Shown in pieces: positions 13,422 to 24,178 of a stretch of 64,000 nt of DNA. The translations under genes and the position numbers were made by a program. The stretch is from Mastigias papua. Lineage: Eukaryota; Cnidaria; Scyphozoa; Rhizostomeae; Mastigiidae. How positions within the stretch are numbered: the first letter of the stretch is position 1; the number at the start of each line of letters is the position of its first letter. The notes beneath the pieces are model-generated. The model was not told the origin of the DNA. It was given only the letters and a program-made list of their open reading frames with translations, and made no database searches. The stretch lies in the NCBI GenBank assembly GCA_964019165.1, contig OZ025286.1, positions 8,727,688 through 8,791,687 on the forward strand, written 5' to 3'.

Positions 13422-15276
13422 TCATATGACCATCAGATCTGTGGTCATTGCTGTATTGTCAGACTTTACACACATACGTATATTAGGCCCATCACAAGTA
13501 ATGACAGTATGTGCATATACTGTTGTATGATTGAAATTGAGTGCAAGTGCGTCAATCTCATGCATTTAACGATTTTTACATCTATTGTTGCACCGATGCC
13601 AATAGTTTAGCCAATGTTTCCGTCTCAAATTAGCTGTAATCTGCGTTTCTAGACTATATACAGCTTTAAAGTTCTTTACATGTCGCAAAACTGACAGTAC
13701 TATCCAAGACTTACATTCACTATAAGTACGTGTGTCATAGCTCCAAAACACAATCTAAGCATATTTGAACAATGAATCTAGCATTTATAAAATCATATGA
13801 CCATCAGATCTGTGGTCATTGCTGTATTGTCAGACTTTACACACATACGTATATTAGGCCCATCACAAGTAATAACAGTATGTGCATATACCGTTGTATG
13901 ATTGAAATTGAGTGCAAGTGCGTCAGTCTCATGCATTAAACGACTTTTACATCTATTGTTGCGTCGATGCCAATAGTTTAGCCAATGTTTCCTTCTTACA
14001 TTAGCTGTAATCTGCGATTGTAGACTATATACAGCTTTCAAGTTCTTTACATGTCGCAAAACTGACAGTACTATCCAAGACTTACAATCACTATAAGTAC
14101 GTGTGTCATAGCTCCAAAACATAATCTAAGCATAGTTGAACAATGAATCTAGCATTTATAATATCATATGACCATCAGATCTGTAGTCATTGCTGTATTG
14201 TCAGACTTTACACACATACGTATATTAGGCCCATCACAAGTAATGACAGTATGTGCATATACTGTTGTATGATTGAAATTGAGTGCAAGTGCGTCAGTCT
14301 CATGCATTAAACGACTTTTACATCTATTGTTGCACCGATGCCAATAGTTTAGCCAATGTTTCCTACTCAACTTAGCTTTAGTCTTTGTTTTTACACTATA
14401 TACAGCTTTAAAGTGCTTTACATGTCGCAAAACTGACAGTACTATCCAAGACTTACAATCACTATAAGTACGTGTGTCATTGCTCCAAAACATAATCTAA
14501 GCATATTTGAACGGTGAATCTAGCATTTATAATATCATATGACCATCAGATCTGTAGTCATTGCTGTATTGTCAGACTTTACACACATACGTATATTAGG
14601 CCCATCGCAAGCAATGACAGTATGTGCATATACTGTTGTATGATTGAAATTGAGTGCAAGTGCGTGAATCTCATGCATTAAACGACTTTTACATCTATTG
14701 TTGCACCGATGCCAATAGTTTAGCCAATGTTTCCTACTCAAATTAGCTTTAGTCTTTGTTATTAGACTATATACAGCTTTAAAGTGCTTTACATGTCGCA
14801 AAACTGACAGTACTATCCAAGACTTACAATCACTATAAGTACGTGTGTCATAGCTCCAAAACATAATCTAAGCATATTTGAACAGTGAATCTAGCATTTA
14901 TAATATCATATGATCATCAAATCTGCGGTCATTGCTGTATTGTCAGACTTTACACACATACGTATATTAGGCCCATTACAAGTAATGAGAGTATGTGCAT
15001 ATACTGTTGTATGATTGAAATTGAGTGCAAGTGCGTCAGTCTCATGCATTAAACGACTTTTACATCTATTGTTGCACCGATGCCAATAGTTTAGCCAATG
15101 TTTCCTACTCAAATTAGCTTTAGTCTGTGTTTTTACACTATATACAGCTTTAAAGTTCTTTACATGTCGCAAAACTGACAGTACTATCCAAGACTTACAA
15201 TCACTATAAGTACGTGTGTCATAGCTCCAAAACATAATCTAAGCATATTTGAACAATGAATCTAGCATTTATAATA
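13422..15276. repeat. Five-monomer block related to 2293-4147
   Basis: Units at 13422, 13793, 14164, 14535 and 14906. The order stop-allele unit with CCGTCTC, TTGCGTCGATG unit, GTCATTGCTCC unit and CATCGCAAGCAATG unit is the same as in the blocks at 2293 and 4148, so the five-monomer block is an old HOR of the left part with at least three descendants. The last unit here (14906) is instead close to the one at 1551 (CCATTACAAG, GTAATGAGAG). Confidence 0.82.
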
Positions 15277-15647
15277 TCATATGACCACCAGATCTGTGGT
15301 CATTGCTGTATTGTCAGACTTTACACATATACGTATTTTTGGCCCATCAAAAGCAATGAAATTATGTGCATATACTGTTGTATGATTGAAATTGAGTGCA
15401 AGTGTGTGAATCTCATGCATTAAACGACTTTTACATCTATTGTTGCACCGATGCCAATAGTTTAGCCAATGTTTCCTACTCAACTTAGCTTTAGTCTTTG
15501 TTTTTACACTATATACAGCTTTAAAGTGCTTTACATGTCGCAACACTGACAGTACTATCCAACACTTACAATCACTATAAGTACGTGTGTCATAGCTCCA
15601 AACCATAATCTAAGCATATTTGTATAGTGAATCTAGCATTTATAATA

Positions 15648-16018
15648 TCATATGACCATCAGATCTGTAGTCATTGCTGTATTGTCAGACTTTACACACA
15701 TACGTATATTAGGCCCATCACAAGTAATGACAGTATGTGCATATACTGTTGTATGATTGAAATTGAGTGCAAGTGCGTGAATCTCATGCATTAAACGACT
15801 TTTACATCTATTGTTGCACCGATGCCAATAGTTTAGCCAATGTTTCCTACTCAACTTAGCTTTAGTCTTTGTTTTTACACTATATACAGCTTTAAAGTGC
15901 TTTACATGTCGCAACACTGACAGTACTATCCAACACTTACAATCACTATAAGTACGTGTGTCATAGCTCCAAACCATAATCTAAGCATATTTGAACAGTG
16001 AATCTAGCATTTATAATA
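15648..16018. repeat. Hybrid monomer e/b
   Basis: The left half has type e markers up to GTGCGTGAATC (b would read GTGTGTGAATC). The right half has type b markers: TCAACTTAGC, GCAACACTG, CCAACACTT and CCAAACCATAATC. The switch lies between about 15776 and 15855. Confidence 0.8.
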
Positions 16019-16348
16019 TCATATGATCATCAAATCTGTAGTCATTGCTGTATTGTCAGACTTTACACACATACGTATATTAGGCCCATCACAAGTAATG
16101 ACAGTATGTGCATATACTGTTGTATGATTGAAATTGAGTGCAAGTGCGTCAGTCTCATGCATTAAACGACTTTTACATCTATTGTTGCACCGATGCCAAT
16201 AGTTTAGCCAATGTTTCCTACTCAAATTAGCTTTAGTCTTTGTTTTTACACTATATACAGCTTTAAAGTGCTTTACATGTCGCAAAACTGACAGTACTAT
16301 CCAAGACTTACAATCACTATAAGTACGTGTGTCATAGCTCCAAAACAT
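16019..16348 (-). other. Representative minus-strand open frame of the monomer (109 codons), probably not a gene
   Basis: Nearly every monomer contains this minus-strand frame, starting MFWSYDTRTYSDCKSW and ending DLMVI or DLMII. About 148 of 172 copies are open: 139 with 109 codons and 9 with 114 codons through a lost stop. I recognise no family; the middle has a WLNYWHRCNNRCK stretch with clustered Cys and His but no established motif. There is no signal peptide or membrane segment. Against coding: most type-defining variants change an amino acid (H/N, F/L, V/L, T/I, D/H, W/C, N/K), 24 copies are broken by stops or single-base deletions, and one stop allele is shared by 15 copies that have been amplified with their blocks. 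A frame this long can persist by chance once one ancestral unit is copied many times. Confidence 0.75.
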
Positions 16349-16389
16349 AATCTAAGCATATTTGAACAATGAATCTAGCATTTATAATA

Positions 16390-19300
16390 TCATATGACCA
16401 TCAGATCTGTAGTCATTGCTGTATTGTCAGACTTTACACACATACGTATATTAGGCCCATCACAAGTAATGACAGTATGTGCATATACTGTTGTATGATT
16501 GAAATTGAGTGCAAGTGCGTGAATCTCATGCATTAAACGACTTTTACATCTATTGTTGCAGCGATGCCAATAGTTTAGCCAATGTTTCCTACTCAAATTA
16601 GCTTTAGTCTTTGTTTTTACACTATATACAGCTTTAAAGTGCTTTACATGTCGCAAAACTGACAGTACTATCCAAGACTTACAATCACTATAAGTACGTG
16701 TGTCATAGCTCCAAAACATAATCTAAGCATATTTGAATAGTGAATCTAGCATTTATAATATCATATGATCATCAAATCTGTAGTCATTGCTGTATTGTCA
16801 GACTTTACACACATACGTATATTAGGCCCATCACAAGTAATGACAGTATGTGCATATACTGTTGTATGATTGAAATTGAGTGCAAGTGCGTCAGTCTCAT
16901 GCATTAAACGACTTTTACATCTATTGTTGCACCGATGCCAATAGTTTAGCCAATGTTTCCTACTCAAATTAGCTTTAGTCTTTGTTTTTACACTATATAC
17001 AGCTTTAAAGTGCTTTACATGTCGCAAAACTGACAGTACTATCCAAGACTTACAATCACTATAAGTACGTGTGTCATAGCTCCAAAACATAATCTAAGCA
17101 TATTTGAACAATGAATCTAGCATTTATAATATCATATGACCATCAGATCTGTAGTCATTGCTGTATTGTCAGACTTGACACACATACGTATATTAGGCCC
17201 ATCAAAAGCAATGACAGTATGTGCATATACTGTTGTATGATTGAACTTGAGTGCAAGTGCGTCAGTCTCATGCAATAAACGACTTTTACATCTATTGTTG
17301 CACCGATGCCAATAGTTTAGCCAATGTTTCCTTCTCAAATTAGCTGTAATCTAGGTTTCTACACTATATACAGCTTTAAAGTTCTTTACATGTCGCAAAA
17401 CTGACAGTACTATCCAACACTTACAATCACTATAAGTACGTGTGTCATAGCTCCAAAACATAATCTAAGCATATTTGAACAATGAATCTAGCATTTAAAA
17501 TATCTTATGACCATCAGACCTGCGGTCATTGCTCTAGTGTCAGACTTTACACACATACGTATATTAGGCCCATCACAAGTAATGACAGTATGTGCATATA
17601 CTGTTGTATGAGTGAAATTGAGTGCAAGTGCGTCAGTCTCATGCATTAAACGACTTTTACATCTATTGTTGCACCGATGCCAATAGTTTAGCCAATGTTT
17701 CCTACTCAAATTAGCTTTAGTCTTTGTTTTTACACTATATACAGCTTTAAAGTGCTTTACATGTCGCAAAACTGACAGTACTATCCAAGACTTACAATCA
17801 CTATAAGTACGTGTGTCATAGCTCCAAAACATAATCTAAGCATATTTGAATAGCGAATTTAGCATTTATAATATCATATAATCATCAAATCTGCGGTCAT
17901 TGCTGTATTGTCAGACTTTACACACATACGTATATTAGGCCCATCACAAGTAATGACAGTATGTGCATATACTGTTGTATGATTGAAATTGAGTGCAAGT
18001 GCGTGAATCTCATGCATTAAACGACATTTACATCTATTGTTGCACAGATGCCAATAGTTTAGCCAATGTTTCCTACTCAAATTAGCTTTAGTCTTTGTTT
18101 TTACACTATATACAGCTTTTAAGTGCTTTACATGTCGCAAAACTGACAGTACTATCCAAGACTTACAATCACTATAAGTACGTGTGTCATAGCTCCAAAA
18201 CATAATCTAAGCATATTTGAACAGTGAATCTAGCATTTATAATATCATATGATCATCAAATCTGCGGTCATTGCTGTATTGTCAGACTTTACACACATAC
18301 GTATATTAGGCCCATCACAAGTAATGAGAGTATGTGCATATACTGTTGTATGATTGAAATTGAGTACAAGTGCGTCAGTCTCATGCATTAAACGACTTTT
18401 ACATCTATTGTTGCACCGATGCCAATAGTTTAGCCAATGTTTCCTACTCAAATTAGCTTTAGTCTGTGTTTTTACACTATATACAGCTTTCAAGTTCTTT
18501 ACATGTCGCAAAACTGACAGTACTATGCAAGACTTACAATCACTATAAGTACGTGTGTCATAAATCCAAAACATAATCTAAGCATATTTGAACAATGAAT
18601 CTAGCATTTATAATATCATATGACCACCAGATCTGTGGTCATTGCTGTATTGTCAGACTTTACACATATACGTATTTTTGGCCCATCAAAAGCAATGACA
18701 TTATGTGCATATACTGTTGTATGATTGAAATTGAGTGCAAGTGTGTGAATCTCATGCATTAAACGACTTTTACATCTATTGTTGCACCGATGCCAATAGT
18801 TTAGCCAATGTTTCCTACTCAACTTAGCTTTAGTCTTTGTTTTTACACTATATACAGCTTTAAAGTGCTTTACATGTCGCAACACTGACAGTACTATCCA
18901 ACACTTACAATCACTATAAGTACGTGTGTCATAGCTCCAAACCATAATCTAAGCATATTTGTATAGTGAATCTAGCATTTATAATATCATATGACCATCA
19001 GATCTGTAGTCATTGCTGTATTGTCAGACTTTACACACATACGTATATTAGGCCCATCACAAGTAATGACAGTATGTGCATATACTGTTGTATGATTGAA
19101 ATTGAGTGCAAGTGCGTGAATCTCATGCATTAAACGACTTTTACATCTATTGTTGCACCGATGCCAATAGTTTAGCCAATGTTTCCTACTCAAATTAGCT
19201 TTAGTCTTTGTTTTTACACTATATACAGCTGTAAAGTGCTTTACATGTCGCAAAACTGACAGTACTATCCAAGACTTACAATCACTATAAGTACGTGTGT

Positions 19301-19727
19301 CATAGCTCCAAACATAATCTAAGCATATTTGAACAATGAATCTAGCATTTATAAAATCATATGACCATCTGATCTGTGGTCATTGCTGTATTGTCAGACT
19401 TTACACACATACGTATATTAGGCCCATCACAAGTAATGACAGTATGTGCATATACCGTTGTATGATTGAAATTGAGTGCAAGTGCGTCAGTCTCATGCAT
19501 TAAACGACTTTTACATCTATTGTTGCACCGATGCCAATAGTTTAGCCAATGTTTCCTACTCAAATTAGCTTTAGTCTTTGTTTTTACACTATATACAGCT
19601 TTAAAGTGCTTTACATGTCGCAAAACTGACAGTACTATCCAAGACTTACAATCACTATAAGTACGTGTGTCATAGCTCCAAAACATAATCTAAGCATATT
19701 TGAACAATGAATCTAGCATTTATAATA
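16390..19727. repeat. Central HOR, copy 1 (9 monomers: e f g h i a b c d)
   Basis: Monomer starts are e 16390, f 16761, g 17132, h 17503, i 17874, a 18245, b 18616, c 18987 and d 19357. Key markers: g has AGACTTGACAC, TTGAACTTGAG and a TCTAGGTTTC stop variant; h has TCTTATGACC, CAGACCTGCGG and GCTCTAGTGTC; i has ATATAATCATC, ACGACATTTAC and GCACAGATG; a has CATAAATCC and CTATGCAAG; b has CATCAAAAGCAATGACATT; c has AGCTGTAAAG and a one-base deletion; d has CCATCTGATC. This is the fullest copy in the window. Confidence 0.88.
18987..19356. repeat. 370-bp monomer with a one-base deletion shared with 21212
   Basis: At about 19309-19312 the usual CTCCAAAACATAATC has lost one A. The same deletion, together with the rare AGCTGTAAAG, occurs in the c unit of the next HOR copy. 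Two identical rare changes in one unit show copying rather than repeated mutation. Confidence 0.92.
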
Positions 19728-20098
19728 TCATATGACCATCAGATCTGTAGTCATTGCTGTATTGTCAGACTTTACACACATACGTATATTAGGCCCATCA
19801 CAAGTAATGACAGTATGTGCATATACTGTTGTATGATTGAAATTGAGTGCAAGTGCGTGAATCTCATGCATTAAACGACTTTTACATCTATTGTTGCACC
19901 GATGCCAATAGTTTAGCCAATGTTTCCTACTCAAATTAGCTTTAGTCTTTGTTTTTACACTATATACAGCTTTAAAGTGCTTTACATGTCGCAAAACTGA
20001 CAGTACTATCCAAGACTTACAATCACTATAAGTACGTGTGTCATAGCTCCAAAACATAATCTAAGCATATTTGAATAGTGAATCTAGCATTTATAATA
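19728..20098. repeat. Representative monomer (type e) used as the coordinate map
   Basis: This unit matches the commonest base at nearly all sites and serves as a map. Rel 1-20 holds CATATG and AGATCT palindromes; rel 53-60 is the 8-bp palindrome ATACGTAT; rel 140-145 is ATGCAT; rel 257-262 is ACATGT. Variable zones among monomers are about rel 8-24, 40-90, 99-135, 202-231 and 345-371. Zones that stay almost unchanged are about rel 137-201, 232-250 and 253-345. The rel 202-231 zone exists in two main versions: a T class with GCTTTAGTCT and a G class with GCTGTAATCT. There are six CpG sites in this version of the unit. Nothing here resembles RNA polymerase III A or B boxes. Confidence 0.9.
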
Positions 20099-20469
20099 TC
20101 ATATGATCATCAAATCTGTAGTCATTGCTGTATTGTCAGACTTTACACACATACGTATATTAGGCCCATCACAAGTAATGACAGTATGTGCATATACTGT
20201 TGTATGATTGAAATTGAGTGCAAGTGCGTCAGTCTCATGCATTAAACGACTTTTACATCTATTGTTGCACCGATGCCAATAGTTTAGCCAATGTTTCCTA
20301 CTCAAATTAGCTTTAGTCTTTGTTTTTACACTATATACAGCTTTAAAGTGCTTTACATGTCGCAAAACTGACAGTACTATCCAAGACTTACAATCACTAT
20401 AAGTACGTGTGTCATAGCTCCAAAACATAATCTAAGCATATTTGAACAATGAATCTAGCATTTATAATA

Positions 20470-20840
20470 TCATATGACCATCAGATCTGTAGTCATTGCT
20501 GTATTGTCAGACTTGACACACATACGTATATTAGGCCCATCAAAAGCAATGACAGTATGTGCATATACTGTTGTATGATTGAACTTGAGTGCAAGTGCGT
20601 CAGTCTCATGCATTAAACGACTTTTACATCTATTGTTGCACCGATGCCAATAGTTTAGCCAATGTTTCCTACTCAAATTAGCTTTAGTCTGTGTTTTTAC
20701 ACTATATACAGCTTTCAAGTTCTTTACATGTCGCAAAACTGACAGTACTATGCAAGACTTACAATCACTATAAGTACGTGTGTCATAAATCCAAAACATA
20801 ATCTAAGCATATTTGAACAATGAATCTAGCATTTATAATA
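20470..20840. repeat. Hybrid monomer g/a marking a three-monomer deletion
   Basis: The left part carries g markers (AGACTTGACAC, CATCAAAAGCAATGACAG, TTGAACTTGAG). The right part carries a markers (GTCTGTGTTTTT, TTTCAAG, CTATGCAAG, CATAAATCC) instead of the G-class right half of g. The switch lies between about 20586 and 20671. The 371-bp phase is kept, as expected for unequal crossing-over between aligned monomers. Confidence 0.88.
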
Positions 20841-21211
20841 TCATATGACCACCAGATCTGTGGTCATTGCTGTATTGTCAGACTTTACACATATACGTAT
20901 TTTTGGCCCATCAAAAGCAATGACATTATGTGCATATACTGTTGTATGATTGAAATTGAGTGCAAGTGTGTGAATCTCATGCATTAAACGACTTTTACAT
21001 CTATTGTTGCACCGATGCCAATAGTTTAGCCAATGTTTCCTACTCAACTTAGCTTTAGTCTTTGTTTTTACACTATATACAGCTTTAAAGTGCTTTACAT
21101 GTCGCAACACTGACAGTACTATCCAACACTTACAATCACTATAAGTACGTGTGTCATAGCTCCAAACCATAATCTAAGCATATTTGTATAGTGAATCTAG
21201 CATTTATAATA

Positions 21212-21581
21212 TCATATGACCATCAGATCTGTAGTCATTGCTGTATTGTCAGACTTTACACACATACGTATATTAGGCCCATCACAAGTAATGACAGTAT
21301 GTGCATATACTGTTGTATGATTGAAATTGAGTGCAAGTGCGTGAATCTCATGCATTAAACGACTTTTACATCTATTGTTGCACCGATGCCAATAGTTTAG
21401 CCAATGTTTCCTACTCAAATTAGCTTTAGTCTTTGTTTTTACACTATATACAGCTGTAAAGTGCTTTACATGTCGCAAAACTGACAGTACTATCCAAGAC
21501 TTACAATCACTATAAGTACGTGTGTCATAGCTCCAAACATAATCTAAGCATATTTGAACAATGAATCTAGCATTTATAAAA
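21212..21581. repeat. 370-bp monomer, second copy of the shared deletion
   Basis: The deletion lies at about 21535-21537 (CTCCAAACATAATC) and matches the one in the unit at 18987, as does AGCTGTAAAG. The AGCTGTAAAG variant also appears in the e unit at 21953, which is otherwise like the e unit at 19728. Confidence 0.92.
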
Positions 21582-21952
21582 TCATATGACCATCTGATCT
21601 GTGGTCATTGCTGTATTGTCAGACTTTACACACATACGTATATTAGGCCCATCACAAGTAATGACAGTATGTGCATATACCGTTGTATGATTGAAATTGA
21701 GTGCAAGTGCGTCAGTCTCATGCATTAAACGACTTTTACATCTATTGTTGCACCGATGCCAATAGTTTAGCCAATGTTTCCTACTCAAATTAGCTTTAGT
21801 CTTTGTTTTTACACTATATACAGCTTTAAAGTGCTTTACATGTCGCAAAACTGACAGTACTATCCAAGACTTACAATCACTATAAGTACGTGTGTCATAG
21901 CTCCAAAACATAATCTAAGCATATTTGAACAATGAATCTAGCATTTATAATA

Positions 21953-24178
21953 TCATATGACCATCAGATCTGTAGTCATTGCTGTATTGTCAGACTTTAC
22001 ACACATACGTATATTAGGCCCATCACAAGTAATGACAGTATGTGCATATACTGTTGTATGATTGAAATTGAGTGCAAGTGCGTGAATCTCATGCATTAAA
22101 CGACTTTTACATCTATTGTTGCACCGATGCCAATAGTTTAGCCAATGTTTCCTACTCAAATTAGCTTTAGTCTTTGTTTTTACACTATATACAGCTGTAA
22201 AGTGCTTTACATGTCGCAAAACTGACAGTACTATCCAAGACTTACAATCACTATAAGTACGTGTGTCATAGCTCCAAAACATAATCTAAGCATATTTGAA
22301 TAGTGAATCTAGCATTTATAATATCATATGATCATCAAATCTGTAGTCATTGCTGTATTGTCAGACTTTACACACATACGTATATTAGGCCCATCACAAG
22401 TAATGACAGTATGTGCATATACTGTTGTATGATTGAAATTGAGTGCAAGTGCGTCAGTCTCATGCATTAAACGACTTTTACATCTATTGTTGCACCGATG
22501 CCAATAGTTTAGCCAATGTTTCCTACTCAAATTAGCTTTAGTCTTTGTTTTTACACTATATACAGCTTTAAAGTGCTTTACATGTCGCAAAACTGACAGT
22601 ACTATCCAAGACTTACAATCACTATAAGTACGTGTGTCATAGCTCCAAAACATAATCTAAGCATATTTGAACAATGAATCTAGCATTTATAATATCATAT
22701 GACCATCAGATCTGTAGTCATTGCTGTATTGTCAGACTTGACACACATACGTATATTAGGCCCATCAAAAGCAATGACAGTATGTGCATATACTGTTGTA
22801 TGATTGAACTTGAGTGCAAGTGCGTCAGTCTCATGCATTAAACGACTTTTACATCTATTGTTGCACCGATGCCAATAGTTTAGCCAATGTTTCCTTCTCA
22901 AATTAGCTGTAATCTAGGTTTCTACACTATATACAGCTTTAAAGTTCTTTACATGTCGCAAAACTGACAGTACTATCCAAGACTTACAATCACTATAAGT
23001 ACGTGTGTCATAGCTCCAAAACATAATCTAAGCATATTTGAACAATGAATCTAGCATTTAAAATATCTTATGACCATCAGACCTGCGGTCATTGCTCTAG
23101 TGTCAGACTTTACACACATACGTATATTAGGCCCATCACAAGTAATGACAGTATGTGCATATACTGTTGTATGAGTGAAATTGAGAGCAAGTGCGTCAGT
23201 CTCATGCATTAAACGACATTTACATCTATTGTTGCACAGATGCCAATAGTTTAGCCAATGTTTCCTACTCAAATTAGCTTTAGTCTTTGTTTTTACACTA
23301 TATACAGCTTTTAAGTGCTTTACATGTCGCAAAACTGACAGTACTATCCAAGACTTACAATCACTATAAGTACGTGTGTCATAGCTCCAAAACATAATCT
23401 AAGCATATTTGAACAGTGAATCTAGCATTTATAATATCATATGATCATCAAATCTGCGGTCATTGCTGTATTGTCAGACTTTACACACATACGTATATTA
23501 GGCCCATCACAAGTAATGAGAGTATGTGCATATACTGTTGTATGATTGAAATTGAGTACAAGTGCGTCAGTCTCATGCATTAAACGACTTTTACATCTAT
23601 TGTTGCACCGATGCCAATAGTTTAGCCAATGTTTCCTACTCAAATTAGCTTTAGTCTGTGTTTTTACACTATATACAGCTTTCAAGTTCTTTACATGTCG
23701 CAAAACTGACAGTACTATGCAAGACTTACAATCACTATAAGTACGTGTGTCATAAATCCAAAACATAATCTAAGCATATTTGAACAATGAATCTAGCATT
23801 TATAATATCATATGACCATCAGATCTGTAGTCATTGCTGTATTGTCAGACTTTACACATATACGTATTTTTGGCCCATCAAAAGCAATGACATTATGTGC
23901 ATATACTGTTGTATGATTGAAATTGAGTGCAAGTGTGTGAATCTCATGCATTAAACGACTTTTACATCTATTGTTGCACCGATGCCAATAGTTTAGCCAA
24001 TGTTTCCTACTCAACTTAGCTTTAGTCTTTGTTTTTACACTATATACAGCTTTAAAGTGCTTTACATGTCGCAAAACTGACAGTACTATCCAACACTTAC
24101 AATCACTATAAGTACGTGTGTCATAGCTCCAAACCATAATCTAAGCATATTTGAACAATGAATCTAGCATTTATAATA
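21953..24178. repeat. Central HOR, copy 3 (6 monomers: e f g h/i a b)
   Basis: Starts are e 21953, f 22324, g 22695, hybrid h/i 23066, a 23437 and b 23808. Units c and d of copies 1 and 2 are absent. The b unit has CCATCAGATCTGTAG at its left end in place of the CCACCAGATCTGTGG of 18616 and 20841, so its left edge resembles e. Confidence 0.87.
23066..23436. repeat. Hybrid monomer h/i marking a one-monomer deletion
   Basis: Left markers are those of h (TCTTATGACC, CAGACCTGCGG, GCTCTAGTGTC, TATGAGTG, GTGCGTCAGTC). Right markers are those of i (ACGACATTTAC, GCACAGATG, GCTTTTAAGTG). The switch lies between about 23200 and 23219, one of the tightest intervals in the window. A private GAGAGCAAG lies just left of it. 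Confidence 0.9.

Larger units (their letters stand above)
15277..16389. repeat. Transition monomers into the central HOR
   Basis: The unit at 15277 is type b, with the CCAAACCATAATC variant and the tail TTTGTATAGTG. The unit at 15648 is an e/b hybrid. The unit at 16019 is type f: TGATCATCAAATCTGTAG on the left and the T-class version on the right. From here to about 28 kb types e and f alternate regularly with g, h, i, a and b. Confidence 0.82.
19728..21952. repeat. Central HOR, copy 2 (6 monomers: e f g/a b c d)
   Basis: Starts are e 19728, f 20099, hybrid g/a 20470, b 20841, c 21212 and d 21582. Compared with copy 1, units h and i and parts of g and a are missing, a net loss of three monomers (1113 bp). 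The segment 18616-20469 reappears at 20841-22694 at an offset of 2225 bp, including the one-base deletion, and I see very few differences between the two. Confidence 0.88.

Noticed and set aside
16019..16348. Zinc-binding motif in the WHRCNNRCK region of the open frame
   Set aside because: The Cys and His spacing fits no named zinc-finger family, and the Cys residues vary (C to R, W or F) in several units.
17268..17282. AATAAA polyadenylation signal created in the unit at 17132
   Set aside because: It is a private single-base change (GCAATAAACG in place of GCATTAAACG) with no transcript context.
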